Below are positions 27,311-40,400 of a stretch of 64,000 nucleotides of DNA, piece after piece. The position numbers were made by a program, and so were the translations under genes. The DNA lies in assembly GCA_024222395.1 (NCBI GenBank), contig JAAEPE010000334.1, positions 26,208 to 90,207 on the forward strand. The letters run 5' to 3'. Under the pieces are notes generated by a model. That model made no database searches. It was not told the origin of the DNA and worked only from the letters and a program-made list of their open reading frames with translations. Each line of letters begins with the position of its first letter. Position 1 is the first letter of the stretch. The DNA comes from Myxococcales bacterium (lineage in GTDB: Bacteria; Myxococcota_A; Polyangia; Haliangiales; Haliangiaceae).

Positions 27311-30246
27311 TGACTTCGCCGCTCGAAAGTACGTCAGCCCAAGGCGATTCATCCGGCGCTCTGAGCCTCCGGGGCACCCTCTGGTCGGATAGCAAGAACG
27401 CCATGGTCGCGACACTGCTCGGTCTTGCGGCGGTGGCACTTATCGACTTCATTGCAACGGTCTGGGTTGCCCCCGGGCCTCCGCAGGTTGCGACACTCTT
27501 GCGCTACGTGCTCCTTGAGCTGAGTCTTTGCGCTGTCCTTGGCATCTTGGCCCTCCCCCTAATGGTGAGCACAAGCATTGTTGCCCGAGGCTTTCACCTC
27601 TTACTCGGGAAAGGCCAACGATGGGCCGGTCTCTTTGGCCCCTCCGCCCCCAGCCGCAGTGGTCGCAAGCTCGCCTCGTGCCTCTGGGCACTGTGCATCA
27701 GCGGGAGCCTATACCTCGGCGCCTCCACACTGATGTCTCTCAAACTCGGCGCGATGTTCAAGGAGCCGCAACTCACTGCGCTCGTCCTCGCCTTCGCCCA
27801 GCTCGTAGTTGCACTCGCGCTCTTGGGCCTCGCATTTCTCCTCAGCCTAGGTGTCCAGCGACTTGGGCGCCTACTTCCGGCTAATGCGGGGCCACTAAAC
27901 CCCTTCACCTCAGTGCCTGCTGCGGCCATCGCACTGGTGCTCATAGGATGGCCTCTCGTCATCCTAGTCTTGCGAGCGCTTCCCCAACTCGCTCCTTACG
28001 TTCCTTGGCGCCACATGCTGTCTCTTGGGAGTTTTGCCCTCGGCGTATGGGCCTCGGGTCAACTCTTGGCCAGACGTGGGCGGCTCCTTCCTGCCTCGGG
28101 TCGCAAGCAACTTATCACCGTCGCTGTCTCGGTATTTCTCTGCGCCACGCTCTTCCCCATAACTCTGATCAAGCTCGGAGCGGACCAGGACACCAAGGCC
28201 CTAGCCATCTCGTCCTCCCCTACCCTAGCTACCGCAATGAACCTCGTGCGCAGAGCCAACGACTTCGACGGCGACGGCTTTGGCTCACTCCTAGGCGAGA
28301 ACGACTGCGGTGCTTTCAATGACAAAGTACATCCCCTAGCGCGCGACATTCCCGACAACGGCATTGACGAGAATTGCGACGGCAGGGATTTCAAACTTGG
28401 CCGCCTTCCAAGCTACAAGAGTGGCGAGAAGATGCCGATCCCCGAGGCCTATCAACAGGACTGGAACGTTCTACTCATCACCGTCGATACGGTTCGCTAC
28501 GACCACACAAGCTTCGGCGACTATAAGCGAAACACCACTCCCAGGCTCGCAGAGTTTGTGAAGCGCTCGGCAAACTTTGTCTTCGCGAACGCGCCATCCG
28601 CCGGAACGATGGCCTCAATACCGGCCATCCTCACTTCAAAGTTCTTCCACTCGGGGATAGCACTGAAGGAGGACATCCCGAGGGGATCGCCTCCGAAGCT
28701 AAAGCCCTCCAACACCCTCATACACGAGGTCTTCAAGAAGAAGGGCTATCGCACCGGCGCCATCCTCTCCCATGAGTACTTCAACGACTGGGGCATGGAC
28801 CAAGGGGTTGACGACTACGACAACACGGTCGGCAAGAAGCGTGATCCATATGGCGTGACATCCCCGAAACTAACGGACCGCAGCATCGCCTGGATTGGCA
28901 AGCAGGGCAGCAAGAAGTGGTTTCTCTGGACTCACTACATCGATCCGCACGGTCGCTACGTGAGCCACCCAGGCGAGACTAGCTACGGGGAAAGCGAGAT
29001 GGACCTCTACGATGGCGAGCTGCATTTCACTGACAAGCATCTTGGCAACCTGCTCGACTACGTGGCCCGAAGTCCGGCAGGCAAGAACACCATCATTGCC
29101 ATCACCAGCGATCACGGTGATGCCTTTGGGGAGCACGGCTACATCAACCACGCCCAAGACCTGCACCGCGAAATACTGCACGTACCTCTCATTTTCTATG
29201 TGCCAAATATCGAGCCCCGGGCAATCACCGGTGCCGTTTCTCCTATCGATATCTTCCCGACCCTAGCGGACTTGATCGGCGCAGACATAAGCGCCCTTGG
29301 CGTCGAAGGAGAGAGTTTGGTTCCGCAACTCTTCTACGGCAGGGACGCCGAAGAGCGCGTCGTATTCTCCGAGACGAACTTCCCAAAGCCCCTACGAGCG
29401 GCCGTCAACAGCAGATACAAACTGATACTCGACCTCAAGAATAATGTCTCCAGACTCTGGGACCTCAAAAAGGATCCAATGGAGAAGAAGAATGTCTGGA
29501 CCACCGACAAGACGGCCTACAAAGAGATGCGCGGCTATCTCAACGAGTGGCTTGAGCGAGTTTTGTACTCCCGGGATGCGGAGAGCAATCAGACCATAGC
29601 AAAACTCGCTGACCACTTGGTTCGAGATAGGCCTGCGAGTGCGACTCCCGTCGAAGGCGTCGCGGCAGACGATGGCAAGATCGTCGTCGATAGCTTTGAG
29701 CTCGACGTCGCCAAGGCAATCGCGGGCAAGCCTCTAGAAATCCAGGTCTACTACCGGGTCGCAAAGCCTGGTGCCCCGGATATGAAGATTCAACTCGAGG
29801 CCTGGGTGGCCGAGGGCCCAAATAGGACGCGTCCAGCCAAGAGTCGTCTTGGGCTCACAGGCGGAGGCATGTTCCCAAGCAGCCGCTGGCATCACGGTGA
29901 GCTTGTCCGTGATCGCATGAAGATCTCTCTGCCCACCGCATGGAAGAAGGAGAGCGGCCCGGCAAAGGTCATGCTGGGCCTTCGCTTCAAGGACAACACC
30001 AAGAGCACCCCAAAGAAGGGCCCTATTTCCCTAGAAGGCCCTCTCCGAGAAGGCACCTCTGACCTCGTCATGATTGGCGAGTTCACGATGCCCGAGCCAG
30101 TCTCGGACGCGCCCACACCCCCGAAGCCGCTACCGGGCAAGGGGCTGCCAGGCAAGGGGCTACCAGGCAAGGGGCTACCAGGCAAGACGGTGCCACGTGC
30201 ACCTGCTCTCAAGCGTGCCCTCAAGACGAAGAAGTCCGCCCCGTAG
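27310..30246 (+). CDS. Membrane-anchored sulfatase/LtaS-fold protein with MopE-type metal-binding motif
   Basis: The 978-residue protein has about seven N-terminal transmembrane helices (residues ~33-290), then a Ca/Cu-type motif of the MopE class at 318-358 (DFDGDGFG ... NDCGAF ... NGIDENCDG). An alkaline-phosphatase-superfamily sulfatase domain spans about 383-700. Metal-ligand Asp393 is in LLITVDTVRYDH, the predicted nucleophile is Thr433 in APSAGTMAS, and later ligands lie in SDHGDAFGEHG. Thr in place of Cys/Ser suggests a phospho-group transferase of LtaS/EptA type rather than a formylglycine sulfatase. A C-terminal beta-like domain and (GLPGK)n tail end the protein. The GTG start has an ideal AGGA upstream and overlaps the GT2 stop. 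Confidence 0.88.
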   Translation: MTSPLESTSAQGDSSGALSLRGTLWSDSKNAMVATLLGLAAVALIDFIATVWVAPGPPQVATLLRYVLLELSLCAVLGILALPLMVSTSIVARGFHLLLGKGQRWAGLFGPSAPSRSGRKLASCLWALCISGSLYLGASTLMSLKLGAMFKEPQLTALVLAFAQLVVALALLGLAFLLSLGVQRLGRLLPANAGPLNPFTSVPAAAIALVLIGWPLVILVLRALPQLAPYVPWRHMLSLGSFALGVWASGQLLARRGRLLPASGRKQLITVAVSVFLCATLFPITLIKLGADQDTKALAISSSPTLATAMNLVRRANDFDGDGFGSLLGENDCGAFNDKVHPLARDIPDNGIDENCDGRDFKLGRLPSYKSGEKMPIPEAYQQDWNVLLITVDTVRYDHTSFGDYKRNTTPRLAEFVKRSANFVFANAPSAGTMASIPAILTSKFFHSGIALKEDIPRGSPPKLKPSNTLIHEVFKKKGYRTGAILSHEYFNDWGMDQGVDDYDNTVGKKRDPYGVTSPKLTDRSIAWIGKQGSKKWFLWTHYIDPHGRYVSHPGETSYGESEMDLYDGELHFTDKHLGNLLDYVARSPAGKNTIIAITSDHGDAFGEHGYINHAQDLHREILHVPLIFYVPNIEPRAITGAVSPIDIFPTLADLIGADISALGVEGESLVPQLFYGRDAEERVVFSETNFPKPLRAAVNSRYKLILDLKNNVSRLWDLKKDPMEKKNVWTTDKTAYKEMRGYLNEWLERVLYSRDAESNQTIAKLADHLVRDRPASATPVEGVAADDGKIVVDSFELDVAKAIAGKPLEIQVYYRVAKPGAPDMKIQLEAWVAEGPNRTRPAKSRLGLTGGGMFPSSRWHHGELVRDRMKISLPTAWKKESGPAKVMLGLRFKDNTKSTPKKGPISLEGPLREGTSDLVMIGEFTMPEPVSDAPTPPKPLPGKGLPGKGLPGKGLPGKTVPRAPALKRALKTKKSAP
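30130..30186 (+). repeat. 15-bp tandem repeat coding for LPGKG units
   Basis: Three full and one partial copies of a 15-bp unit encode LPGKG in the basic C-terminal tail of the sulfatase-fold protein. Units are nearly identical, differing at one or two positions, and are in frame. Confidence 0.95.
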
Positions 30247-30279
30247 CGTCCCCTTCCGGCCGCATCAAGAGCTGAAGAG

Positions 30280-31331
30280 CTAAACAGCCCTCGGTTGCTG
30301 CACCGCCGCCTGCACCCGTTTGCGCAGTGCCAGGGCGTACAGCGCACCAAAGACGAAGCCTCCCAAGTGTGCAAACCACGCCACCCTGCCGGCCTCGAGA
30401 TAGATCATGAGAACCTGGAGGCCCACCCACAGTCCAAAATACCAAATCGTACTTAGCTTGACGAGGAAGATGACGATCATGGCCCACACTTTGACCCTGG
30501 GGAAGAGCGCGAGATACGCGTCCATAAGCCCCGAGATTGCGCCAGAGATCCAGAGGAGAGGTACGTCTGAATTTCCCTCCGCAGCGATATGCGCCAGGTT
30601 GCCTGCGATAAGAGCCCCATATAGAGCAAGGCGAAGTGTAGTTTGCGCAAACGATCCTCCACATTGTCACCAAAGATCCAGAGCATCCACATCTTGCCAA
30701 TGAGATGCATCCAACCGCCATGGAGAAAGCCAGCAGTGACCAAGGTCCAAAGATGCTGCCCCCCAAGAATATCCGACGGCACCATCAGAAATTCTCTGTA
30801 GTGCTCGATGAGGTAGCTCTCGTAATTCACCTGCTAAAAGAACGTCACTAACACCGCCGTGAGCAGCGAATAAACTAAGACCGGCCGGTGACGGACCGGA
30901 TTCCACACCTCGAGAGGAAACTGTGTGAGCAACTGGAATATGTACGACTTGATGGTGCCCTTGCGCGAGTTCATCGCCTCGGCATGTATCGCCGAATCCT
31001 GCATGAGCTGCCTCAGGTGTGTTGCCTCGTCTCGATCGAACCACATGCTGTGGCACTTCCTGCACGCATCAATCTCGAGAGCCGTCTCGTTGAGCGAGAG
31101 GTGGTAAGCATCGAGGCGCTCGCGGCATCTCGGGCAGATGAGTTTCGACGAGCAGACGATTTCGCTACGTAGTCTTGTTTCCAGAACTCGGGATGCGCCT
31201 CGGGGCCGAACTGCTCAACCGCGAGGCGGTGATCGACGAAGGTTCCCTCGCAGCGCTGGCAGTGGTCGAGTTCTTCGCCTCGGTGGGGGGTAGGGAGTTA
31301 GGTGGAAGGTGCACCGAGGACAAGGACGCAT
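30280..31331 (-). pseudogene. Decayed zinc-ribbon rhomboid intramembrane serine protease
   Basis: Reading across frames recovers one protein. Zinc ribbon 1 is CPRC ... CQRCEGTFVD, ribbon 2 is CPRC ... CRKCHSMWFD, then TM1 (VLVYSLLTAVLVTFF). The rhomboid core follows with LVTAGFLHGGWMHLIGKMW, the Ser motif WISGAISGLMDAYL and the His motif AWFAHLGGF. The frame is broken four times. There is an extra C in a six-base run at 31285-31290, a missing base near 31143-31145, an in-frame amber at 30834-30836 and a missing base in the four-base run at 30615-30618. Restoring each run by one base rejoins the frame exactly. It fills the gap between the sulfatase-fold gene and sdhB. Homopolymer sequencing error could explain the indels but not the amber. 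Confidence 0.85.
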
Positions 31332-31447
31332 GGGCTGCGAACCGTAGCACGTACACCCGCGAGGGCGCTGCGGCGGATACCGTGAGGCGACCTGGCAGAG
31401 CGCCTATCGGAGCGCCCAGCCCGACGATTGGGCGGGCGCTGCTCAAT

Positions 31448-32212
<765 letters not shown>

Positions 32213-32221
32213 CGGTCGCTC

Positions 32222-34134
<1,913 letters not shown>

Positions 34135-34138
<4 letters not shown>

Positions 34139-34824
34139 ACTGTTGCCTTCACCCATCCCGCGAGGACCGCGATTGGCATAGAGCAGTTGCCGATAAGAAC
34201 AAGGGTGGCAATGCTAGGGCCCGCCATCTTGATCATGCCGTTGTACTTGGGATGGTTGATCCCCAAGCTCTGAAAGAGACTGGTGACGCCGTGGCTCAAG
34301 TGGAAGCAGAGCACGAGCATCGCTACGAGGTAGCTCGCGGCGACTGCGACGTTTTGGAAACCGAGAACGGTCATGTTGTAGACGTCGTGCCGGCCGTACT
34401 CATCGAGCAAGTTGAAGTTCGCCTTGAGTGGGCCACCACCGAGGGTGAGTTGCACCAGGTGGAATATAAGGAAGAGGATGAGAATGATGCCGCCCCACTT
34501 CATGGTGCGAGAGGCAAAGCTGCTCTTGTCCTTGAAGGCCATCTTGTACTTGACGGGACGCGCCGCGCTGTTCATCGAGACCAGGCGCATGGCACTATAG
34601 ATGTGGACAAGCACTGCGAGCACAAGCCCACCGCGCATTATCCAGAGAAGCACGCCAAGGCTCTGAAGCTTGACCGCGTAGGCATTGATGGCGGCCTGGC
34701 CCATGAAGATTTGAAGGTTGCCCAGCATGTGCGCCAAGACAAAGCCAAGCAGCATCAGACCGGTGATGGCCATCAGGTGCTTGGCGCCAATAGACGATTT
34801 TATGTAGTTCCCGAACCAGCTCAT
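34135..34824 (-). CDS. sdhC: Succinate dehydrogenase cytochrome b558 subunit
   Basis: The protein of about 229 residues has five transmembrane helices, as in the single-subunit di-haem anchors of type B succinate:quinone oxidoreductases. Candidate haem histidines lie in [31 protein letters not shown] and [10 protein letters not shown]. The start at 34824 is set by a perfect AGGAGG just upstream, although the frame is open to 34890. The single anchor gene with no sdhD supports type B. First gene of the operon. Confidence 0.93.
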
Positions 34825-34902
34825 GGTTCCTCCTCGAAGATTCAATTTCCCGCGTGACGACGCAAGATACGGCGCAAAGCAGCGAAACATTTGAGACCCA
34901 GC

Positions 34903-34932
34903 CGTGTAGCAGTCTGGGTCGATCTAGGTCAA
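34903..34932 (-). promoter_or_regulatory. Candidate promoter for sdhCAB
   Basis: On the minus strand TTGACC (34932-34927) is followed after 18 bp by TACACG (34908-34903), about 80 bp before the sdhC start. The -35 is good and the -10 is weak. It lies in the 212 bp gap between the DUF4097-like gene and sdhC. Confidence 0.25.
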
Positions 34933-35036
34933 CTTCGTGTCAGTGGGATCCGAGGCAGCGATCCCCCAAAACGAGGCTCGGGACTGGGGGGGACGCGACA
35001 CCCTTTCGCGGGATTTCTGCGGCGGAGAGCGCCGGC

Positions 35037-36002
35037 TCAGAAGTGCCGAACTACGACCTTGCCTGCGCCAGCTCTTATTTCGAGCTGGGCCGGACGCACC
35101 TTTGAGCGAGTACTCGCAAAGCGTCCGAATTGGCCTCGCCATGGTGCCCCCTCGGCGGGTCTCGAAGCATTGAGCTCCGCCCCGAGCATGACCTTGGCGG
35201 CGATGACTTCCATCGTCACCGGGGTCGCGCCGTGGAAGCGTACCGAGACATCGCCCTTGCGGCTCGACACCTGGTACTTGCCCCCAAGCTTGGGTTCGAC
35301 GACAAGCTCGATATCGCCGAAGACGGACTGCATGGTCATCGCATCAACCTTGAGCCCCTCCCCTACGATGGTGCCACGGACAAGTTTGGCCTCAAGGCGC
35401 TTTCCGCGCACCGTGTCGAGCCTCAGCTCCCCTGCGATGCCGCTCGCCACGAGCTCGCCCAGCACCTGGGTGAACTCCTGCTCCCCGCGGCGCAGATCAC
35501 TCACGATTACGCCAGATACATGCTTGACTTCGATACGCCCGTCGTCGACTAGTAGCTTTGCGCCATTATCAAGACCGCTTACTCGCAGATTTCCCTTCCA
35601 TAGCTCGGCCTCAAGCACCGTGGAATGAGGCACGAACACCACCAAATCCACGGCAATACTGCCAGCGGCAATGGGCCTCGCCTCGGCGCCTGCGCGCAAG
35701 GTAGTTCGAATCTGAACACGACCGCTAGCGTCTGGCACCAGAGAGACAACCAAGCGATCCAGAGTCTCTTTATCCAATGCTCGCTTGAAACTCTGAATCG
35801 CGATACCAGGCCTGTCGTGGCCGCGCACTGATACATCTCCCAGGCGATTGTCTACCACCACCGAAGCAATCTCTACGCCATCCGGCGCTTCGACATCGAC
35901 GGCGTCCCGCTCGTATACCCCCTTTGCTTCTTCGGCTTGCGCCTGTGAACTTAGGGCACAGATGCCGCAAAGGATGAGCGCAGTTACAAGCGCAGGTCTC
36001 AT
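35037..36002 (-). CDS. Exported DUF4097-like beta-solenoid protein
   Basis: The 321-residue protein has a clear signal peptide (MRPALVTALILCGICALSSQAQA). A repetitive beta-strand pattern with periodic Val/Leu and Gly-Asp turns follows, for example NRLGDVSVRGHD, VFGDIELVVE and SRKGDVSVRFHG. This resembles DUF4097/adhesin-like domains often encoded with sigma/anti-sigma pairs. It overlaps the anti-sigma gene stop by 4 bp (ATGA), so it is co-translated. It probably acts in the periplasm or at the envelope as part of, or a target of, the stress response. The family call is from pattern only. Confidence 0.72.
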   Translation of the reverse strand: MRPALVTALILCGICALSSQAQAEEAKGVYERDAVDVEAPDGVEIASVVVDNRLGDVSVRGHDRPGIAIQSFKRALDKETLDRLVVSLVPDASGRVQIRTTLRAGAEARPIAAGSIAVDLVVFVPHSTVLEAELWKGNLRVSGLDNGAKLLVDDGRIEVKHVSGVIVSDLRRGEQEFTQVLGELVASGIAGELRLDTVRGKRLEAKLVRGTIVGEGLKVDAMTMQSVFGDIELVVEPKLGGKYQVSSRKGDVSVRFHGATPVTMEVIAAKVMLGAELNASRPAEGAPWRGQFGRFASTRSKVRPAQLEIRAGAGKVVVRHF

Positions 36003-36727
36003 GGGGAGCCCTCGGCCACCAGCAACTCGCCAGCAAGAGCGGACTGCAAGAAGGAAATCTCAGCGCGGTACGTCGCATAGATTGGGTCCCGCGAAGCGAT
36101 GAGCGATGAACTATCCCCGATTGCCAGACGCTGCTCGATGGCGGCACGTCGAAACCCCACGAGCTTCGCATCGACCGCAGCAGTCACGGGATCACTCCAC
36201 GACGAGCGATCCTCGGCAAGCATGTCGCGAAGCTCCTCGATGGTCTGGTGATAGGCCATATCCGCCTCTGACAGCGCCTTATAGCGCACCTGTGCCACAG
36301 ACTCGGGAGCTAGTGGCACTGCCTCCGCGCCCTGTCGCGCCACACCCGCCGTGGGCACGTTCAGCGACTCATCCGCTCCTAGCTCGCCCGTTCCCAAATA
36401 GAACGTGAGTACAGCGGCAGTGCAAAGGCAGGCTCCGGCGACTCCGAGGGCTCGGTACTGGGATGCAAGCCACCGCCATCCGGCTGACCGCTCGCTATCA
36501 GCAATCTCCGCTTCAGCAATTGTCTTAGAAATACCCTCCCACACGTTGTGTGGGGGATCTAGCGGCTCGAGGTTTGCGACAAGGGCGAGCAGCGCAGACT
36601 CCTGTTCGAAGAGACCTTCGCAGCCAGCACACTGGCGCAAATGCCCACGAACGGCGGCGGTCTCCTCATCGTTCAAATCACCGTCGAGATAAGCACTCGA
36701 CTTTGCCTTGGCTTCCTTGCAACGCAA
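35999..36727 (-). CDS. Zinc-finger anti-sigma factor
   Basis: The protein of about 242 residues has an N-terminal zf-HC2-type domain, with Cys early in the protein and HLRQCAGC giving the H-x3-C-x2-C ligands. A single transmembrane helix (GVAGACLCTAAVLTFYLGTG) and an extracytoplasmic C-terminal part follow. The start is a TTG at 36727, chosen because GGAG lies 8 bp upstream and it begins 5 bp after the sigma gene stop; longer readings would overlap the sigma gene. It is predicted to hold the cognate sigma factor at the membrane until an envelope signal arrives. Confidence 0.85.
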   Translation of the reverse strand: MRCKEAKAKSSAYLDGDLNDEETAAVRGHLRQCAGCEGLFEQESALLALVANLEPLDPPHNVWEGISKTIAEAEIADSERSAGWRWLASQYRALGVAGACLCTAAVLTFYLGTGELGADESLNVPTAGVARQGAEAVPLAPESVAQVRYKALSEADMAYHQTIEELRDMLAEDRSSWSDPVTAAVDAKLVGFRRAAIEQRLAIGDSSSLIASRDPIYATYRAEISFLQSALAGELLVAEGSP

Positions 36728-36732
36728 TGCAG

Positions 36733-37353
36733 TTACTCCGTCTTCCCGAGCGAGGGGCCGAGGATCTCGCGCATGCGCATGCGCGCCTTGTGCAACTGGG
36801 ATTTCGAAGTACCAATGCGGCACCCGAGAATCTTCGCGCATTGCTCGTGGCTCTGACCTTCGATGTCGTGCAGCACCAATACAGCCCTGTACCCAGCAGG
36901 CAGACTCATGAGAGCGGCCTCGAGTCGTTTTGAAAGAGCCGGGTCGCGACTCGGAGGGGATTCCGCCGCTTCGTGCTCTGAGAGTTCTTCGCACTCGGGA
37001 CGTCGCTTGCGCTTACTCACGTGACTTAGCGAGCAATTCACCGCAAGACGGTAGATCCATGTTGAGAGTTGGCTGTCTCCTCGAAACTTCGCCAGGCCAC
37101 GAAAGATCCTAACAAATACCTCTTGCACCACCTCTTCGGAATCCGGGGAGCCAACGATGCGTGTGACCAAGCCAAAGACCCGTCGTTTGTACCTGTGGTA
37201 GAGCAGCTCCATCGCCTTGCTCTCCCCCCGGCGACACGCCTCGACTAGCTCGGTATCGTCGGTTTCGATAGACGCAGTACGAGACCTCGGTTTGGGGCCA
37301 ACGATGGCAAGAGCCTTAAGAGACGAGAGTGCTTCAGAGGTTCGGAGTGACAT
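36733..37353 (-). CDS. ECF-family RNA polymerase sigma factor
   Basis: Region 2 is visible as YHRYKRRVFGLVTRIVGSPDSEEVVQEVFVRIFRG-like sequence with the usual FRGDSQLSTWIYRLAVN. Region 4 is LPAGYRAVLVLHDIEGQSHEQCA followed by SQLHKARMRM. The length of about 206 residues is typical of the RpoE-like group. The start is uncertain: the ATG at 37353 is chosen, with another ATG at 37371, and neither has a good ribosome-binding site. It is followed by its anti-sigma factor and an exported protein. It is divergent from the spermidine-synthase fusion gene. Confidence 0.93.
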   Translation of the reverse strand: MSLRTSEALSSLKALAIVGPKPRSRTASIETDDTELVEACRRGESKAMELLYHRYKRRVFGLVTRIVGSPDSEEVVQEVFVRIFRGLAKFRGDSQLSTWIYRLAVNCSLSHVSKRKRRPECEELSEHEAAESPPSRDPALSKRLEAALMSLPAGYRAVLVLHDIEGQSHEQCAKILGCRIGTSKSQLHKARMRMREILGPSLGKTE

Positions 37354-37466
37354 AGGAGGGTTCCCTGGCATTGAGACCCAAGAGCGGCCTGGAGAGTTGC
37401 CCATTTGCGCAGGGTTTTCCCACATCCATTGCGAGCCTCACCACACCTGGCCTACAGTGCCACAAA

Positions 37467-40400
37467 ATGCCAGCCCTCCTGGTGATCTTCTTCACGCTCT
37501 CCGGAGCTACCAGCCTGATTTTGCAGGTGGTTTGGGTGCGACGTCTGATCGGGGTCTTTGGGGCCTCGTCCTTGGCCATCGCCACTGTGCTCGCCACTTT
37601 CATGGCGGGCCTGGCGATCGGCTCATGGCTTGGAGGTCGCTGGGCAGACAAACTCGTGCGCTCAAAGGCGCCAGCCCCCATCAATAATCCCTTCTTCTAC
37701 TACGGCGTTGCCGAGGTCCTGGTCGGCATAGCCGCCCTGATTATCCTTCCGCTCATCGACCAATACGCAGGTGCCAACGCCTGGCTCTGGCAACAGCTCG
37801 GAGGCACGCCGTGGCTCTTGGCTTGCGCACGCTTCCTACTCACGGCCACCGTACTCATCATCCCCACAACCGCGATGGGCGCCACCCTGCCCTTGCTGAC
37901 CCGACGCATTACCGCAAGGCGCGATGACCTCGATGCTCTTGGCCGGCGACTGGGCATGCTCTACGCCAGCAATACGCTGGGGGCACTAGTCGGCGCGGCA
38001 GCAGCTGGCTTCTGGTTCATCCCCCTCTTCGGGGTTTCTCTGAGCAACGGCGTGGCAGCCGGCGCGGCGATCACCGTCGGTCTCCTGGCCATGGCGGTTT
38101 CGTGGCTTGCTCCCGGGGCTCCTTCGCCTTGCATGGCCGATGAAGGCATCAGTGAGGAGCCTCCGGCGCAACCCAGGCCGAGGCGCAAGGCCGTGCTTTG
38201 GCTCTACGCGATGAGCGGCGGCATTGCCATGTGCCTAGAGGTCTTGTGGAGTCGCACCCTCGCCATCGTAAACGGCTCTTCGGTCTATTCCTTCACCATC
38301 GTGCTCTGCACCTTCCTCGTCGGAATCTCTGCCGGATCCGCAATCGCCGCGAAGCTGTGGGGCAGAACTCAGCGTCCCCTGCTAGTGCTTGCCGGTCTAT
38401 TCCTCTTCGCCGGCGCGGGCATCCTGCTCTTCCAATTGCTGGCCGATGAGTTACCGGGGATGTTCTTAGCGCTAGTCGAAGGAACGACTCTGAGCGTCGA
38501 CACTGTCCTAAGTGCCCACGTATTTCTCAGTGCCCTCATCATCGTACCCACCGCCCTCGCGATGGGCGCGGTCATGCCGGTCGCCATCCGAGCCTATGTG
38601 GGCGGGGTAGACGAGGTTGGCACCGACGTAGGCCGGGCGTACGCATCAAATACCCTGGGTGCGATTATCGGCAGCATCGCGGGCGGATTCTTGATCTTGC
38701 CGGGCCCAGGCCTGGAGCTTGGCGCTAGGCTCGCAGCTCTTGCCATGCTCGCCATGGGAACCTGGGCCGCGCTCCTCGACGCCCGCAAGCCCACCCTACC
38801 TGCGATAGCGGGGGTCCTAGCGGTGTGCACACTTCTCTCGCCAGGCTGGAATCGAAGCGATTTCACTTCCGGACTCTTCCGCACTCACCAAGCCTCTCGC
38901 TACATCCGCGACGGTGGCCTCTTTCAGCGCGACCTCGTCTATTACCGAGACGGCATCTCGACGACGGTTTCGGTAGAAAAACTCGCAGGAGGCTGGGTAC
39001 TGCGCAACAACGGCAAGGTCGAGGCATCAAACCGCCACGATATGCCAACTCAAATCCTAGTCGGCCTCATGCCCGTGCTCTTTCACGGAGGCGAGGAGCA
39101 AGAGGTATTCCTGGTTGGCTATGGTTCTGGCGTCACGGTTGGTTCGATTGCGATTGCCCCGATGGTCTCTGTGGTCGACGTCGTCGAACTAGAGCCAGCC
39201 GTCTACGATGCCGCCGACAAATTCTTCGGTTCGTTTAACAACGAGCCCGACAAGAACCCAAAGGTCCGCAGGCTGCTCGGAGACGGGCGCAACGTCCTTC
39301 TCGCCGGAGGCAAGACCTACGATGTCATCGTCTCCGAACCATCCAATCCGTGGATTGCGGGGGTAGCCACACTCTTCACTCGCGAGTTCTATCAGCTCGC
39401 AAAGCAGCACCTAGAGCCCGACGGCGTGTTCTGCCAGTGGGCACAGCTCTACGAGCTCGGTCCGCGGAACGTTAAGATGATCTATCGGACATTCTCCGAG
39501 TCGTTCCGCTACGTCTACGCCTTCACCCCTGGCGATGAAACTACCGATACCATTCTCCTTGGCAGCGACCGACCTCTCGCGATGAATCTGCAGAAACTGC
39601 GAGAGCAAATGGCTGGCTCAGACATCCTCATGGCTGAGCTTGCACGAGGAGAGATCCAAGTAGCGGAGGATCTGGTCGCAAGTATCCTCCTTGGCCCAGA
39701 AGAAGTCGCGTCATTCACCGCTGGTGCATCCATAAATACCGACGACAATGCCAAGCTAGAATACGCTGCCCCCCACGACCTTCTAGCATCGGCGAACACT
39801 GGGCAGTTTGCCCGTCTGGTCCGAGGTGACAGCTGGCCCTATGGCTATTTGGAGCCGGTCCTCGAAGGGGTCTCTAGCGGCCCCCTGGGCTCGGCGGAGT
39901 TGCGCATCGCCCGCTCACTTCTAACCTATGGGAGGCTGCGGCGAGCGGAGAACTGGATCGACAAAGCAGAGGCTCTTGGCGCCGATAGCACCCATCTTCG
40001 CCGAGTTCATGCTCTCGCTCAGCCCACCGACTACCTCGATCCGGAGTTAGCAATCACTGAAGGAGGCGCCCCCCTGCCAAAGGCCGCCCCAGGGCTATTC
40101 CACCGCAGCAGTGAGCCCGCGGCCGAGCTGCTGCAAGAGGGCTACAACCTCTTCGCAAAGGGGCGGTGGGCAGCTGGGTGGGCAGCGCTGCGCAGATTGC
40201 CAAGCAGAGCAGACTCCCCTGATGGTCGCGACGTCAGCCTCTTGATGGCATATCTGGCCTACAAGACCCTCGACTTAGATCAAGCCCGCAAACTCTTGGC
40301 GCCACTGTCGGAGAACGAGCAGTACCGAGGCATGCGCCCATCGGTCGCCTACTACCTAGGTCGTACACACTTCGGCCTTGGCCATTTCCGCGACGCCGTC

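Noticed and set aside
30834..30836. Amber readthrough or recoding in the rhomboid gene
   Set aside because: Three further frameshifts in the same gene make programmed recoding unlikely.
30834..31046. Independent 70-residue small protein
   Set aside because: It contains the second zinc-ribbon end and TM1 of the broken rhomboid, and the frame continues beyond its amber codon.
37359..37365. GGGAACC on the minus strand as an ECF -35 element for autoregulation
   Set aside because: It lies only a few bases before the chosen sigma start, and the nearest TCTGA is spaced too far; it would put the transcription start inside the gene.
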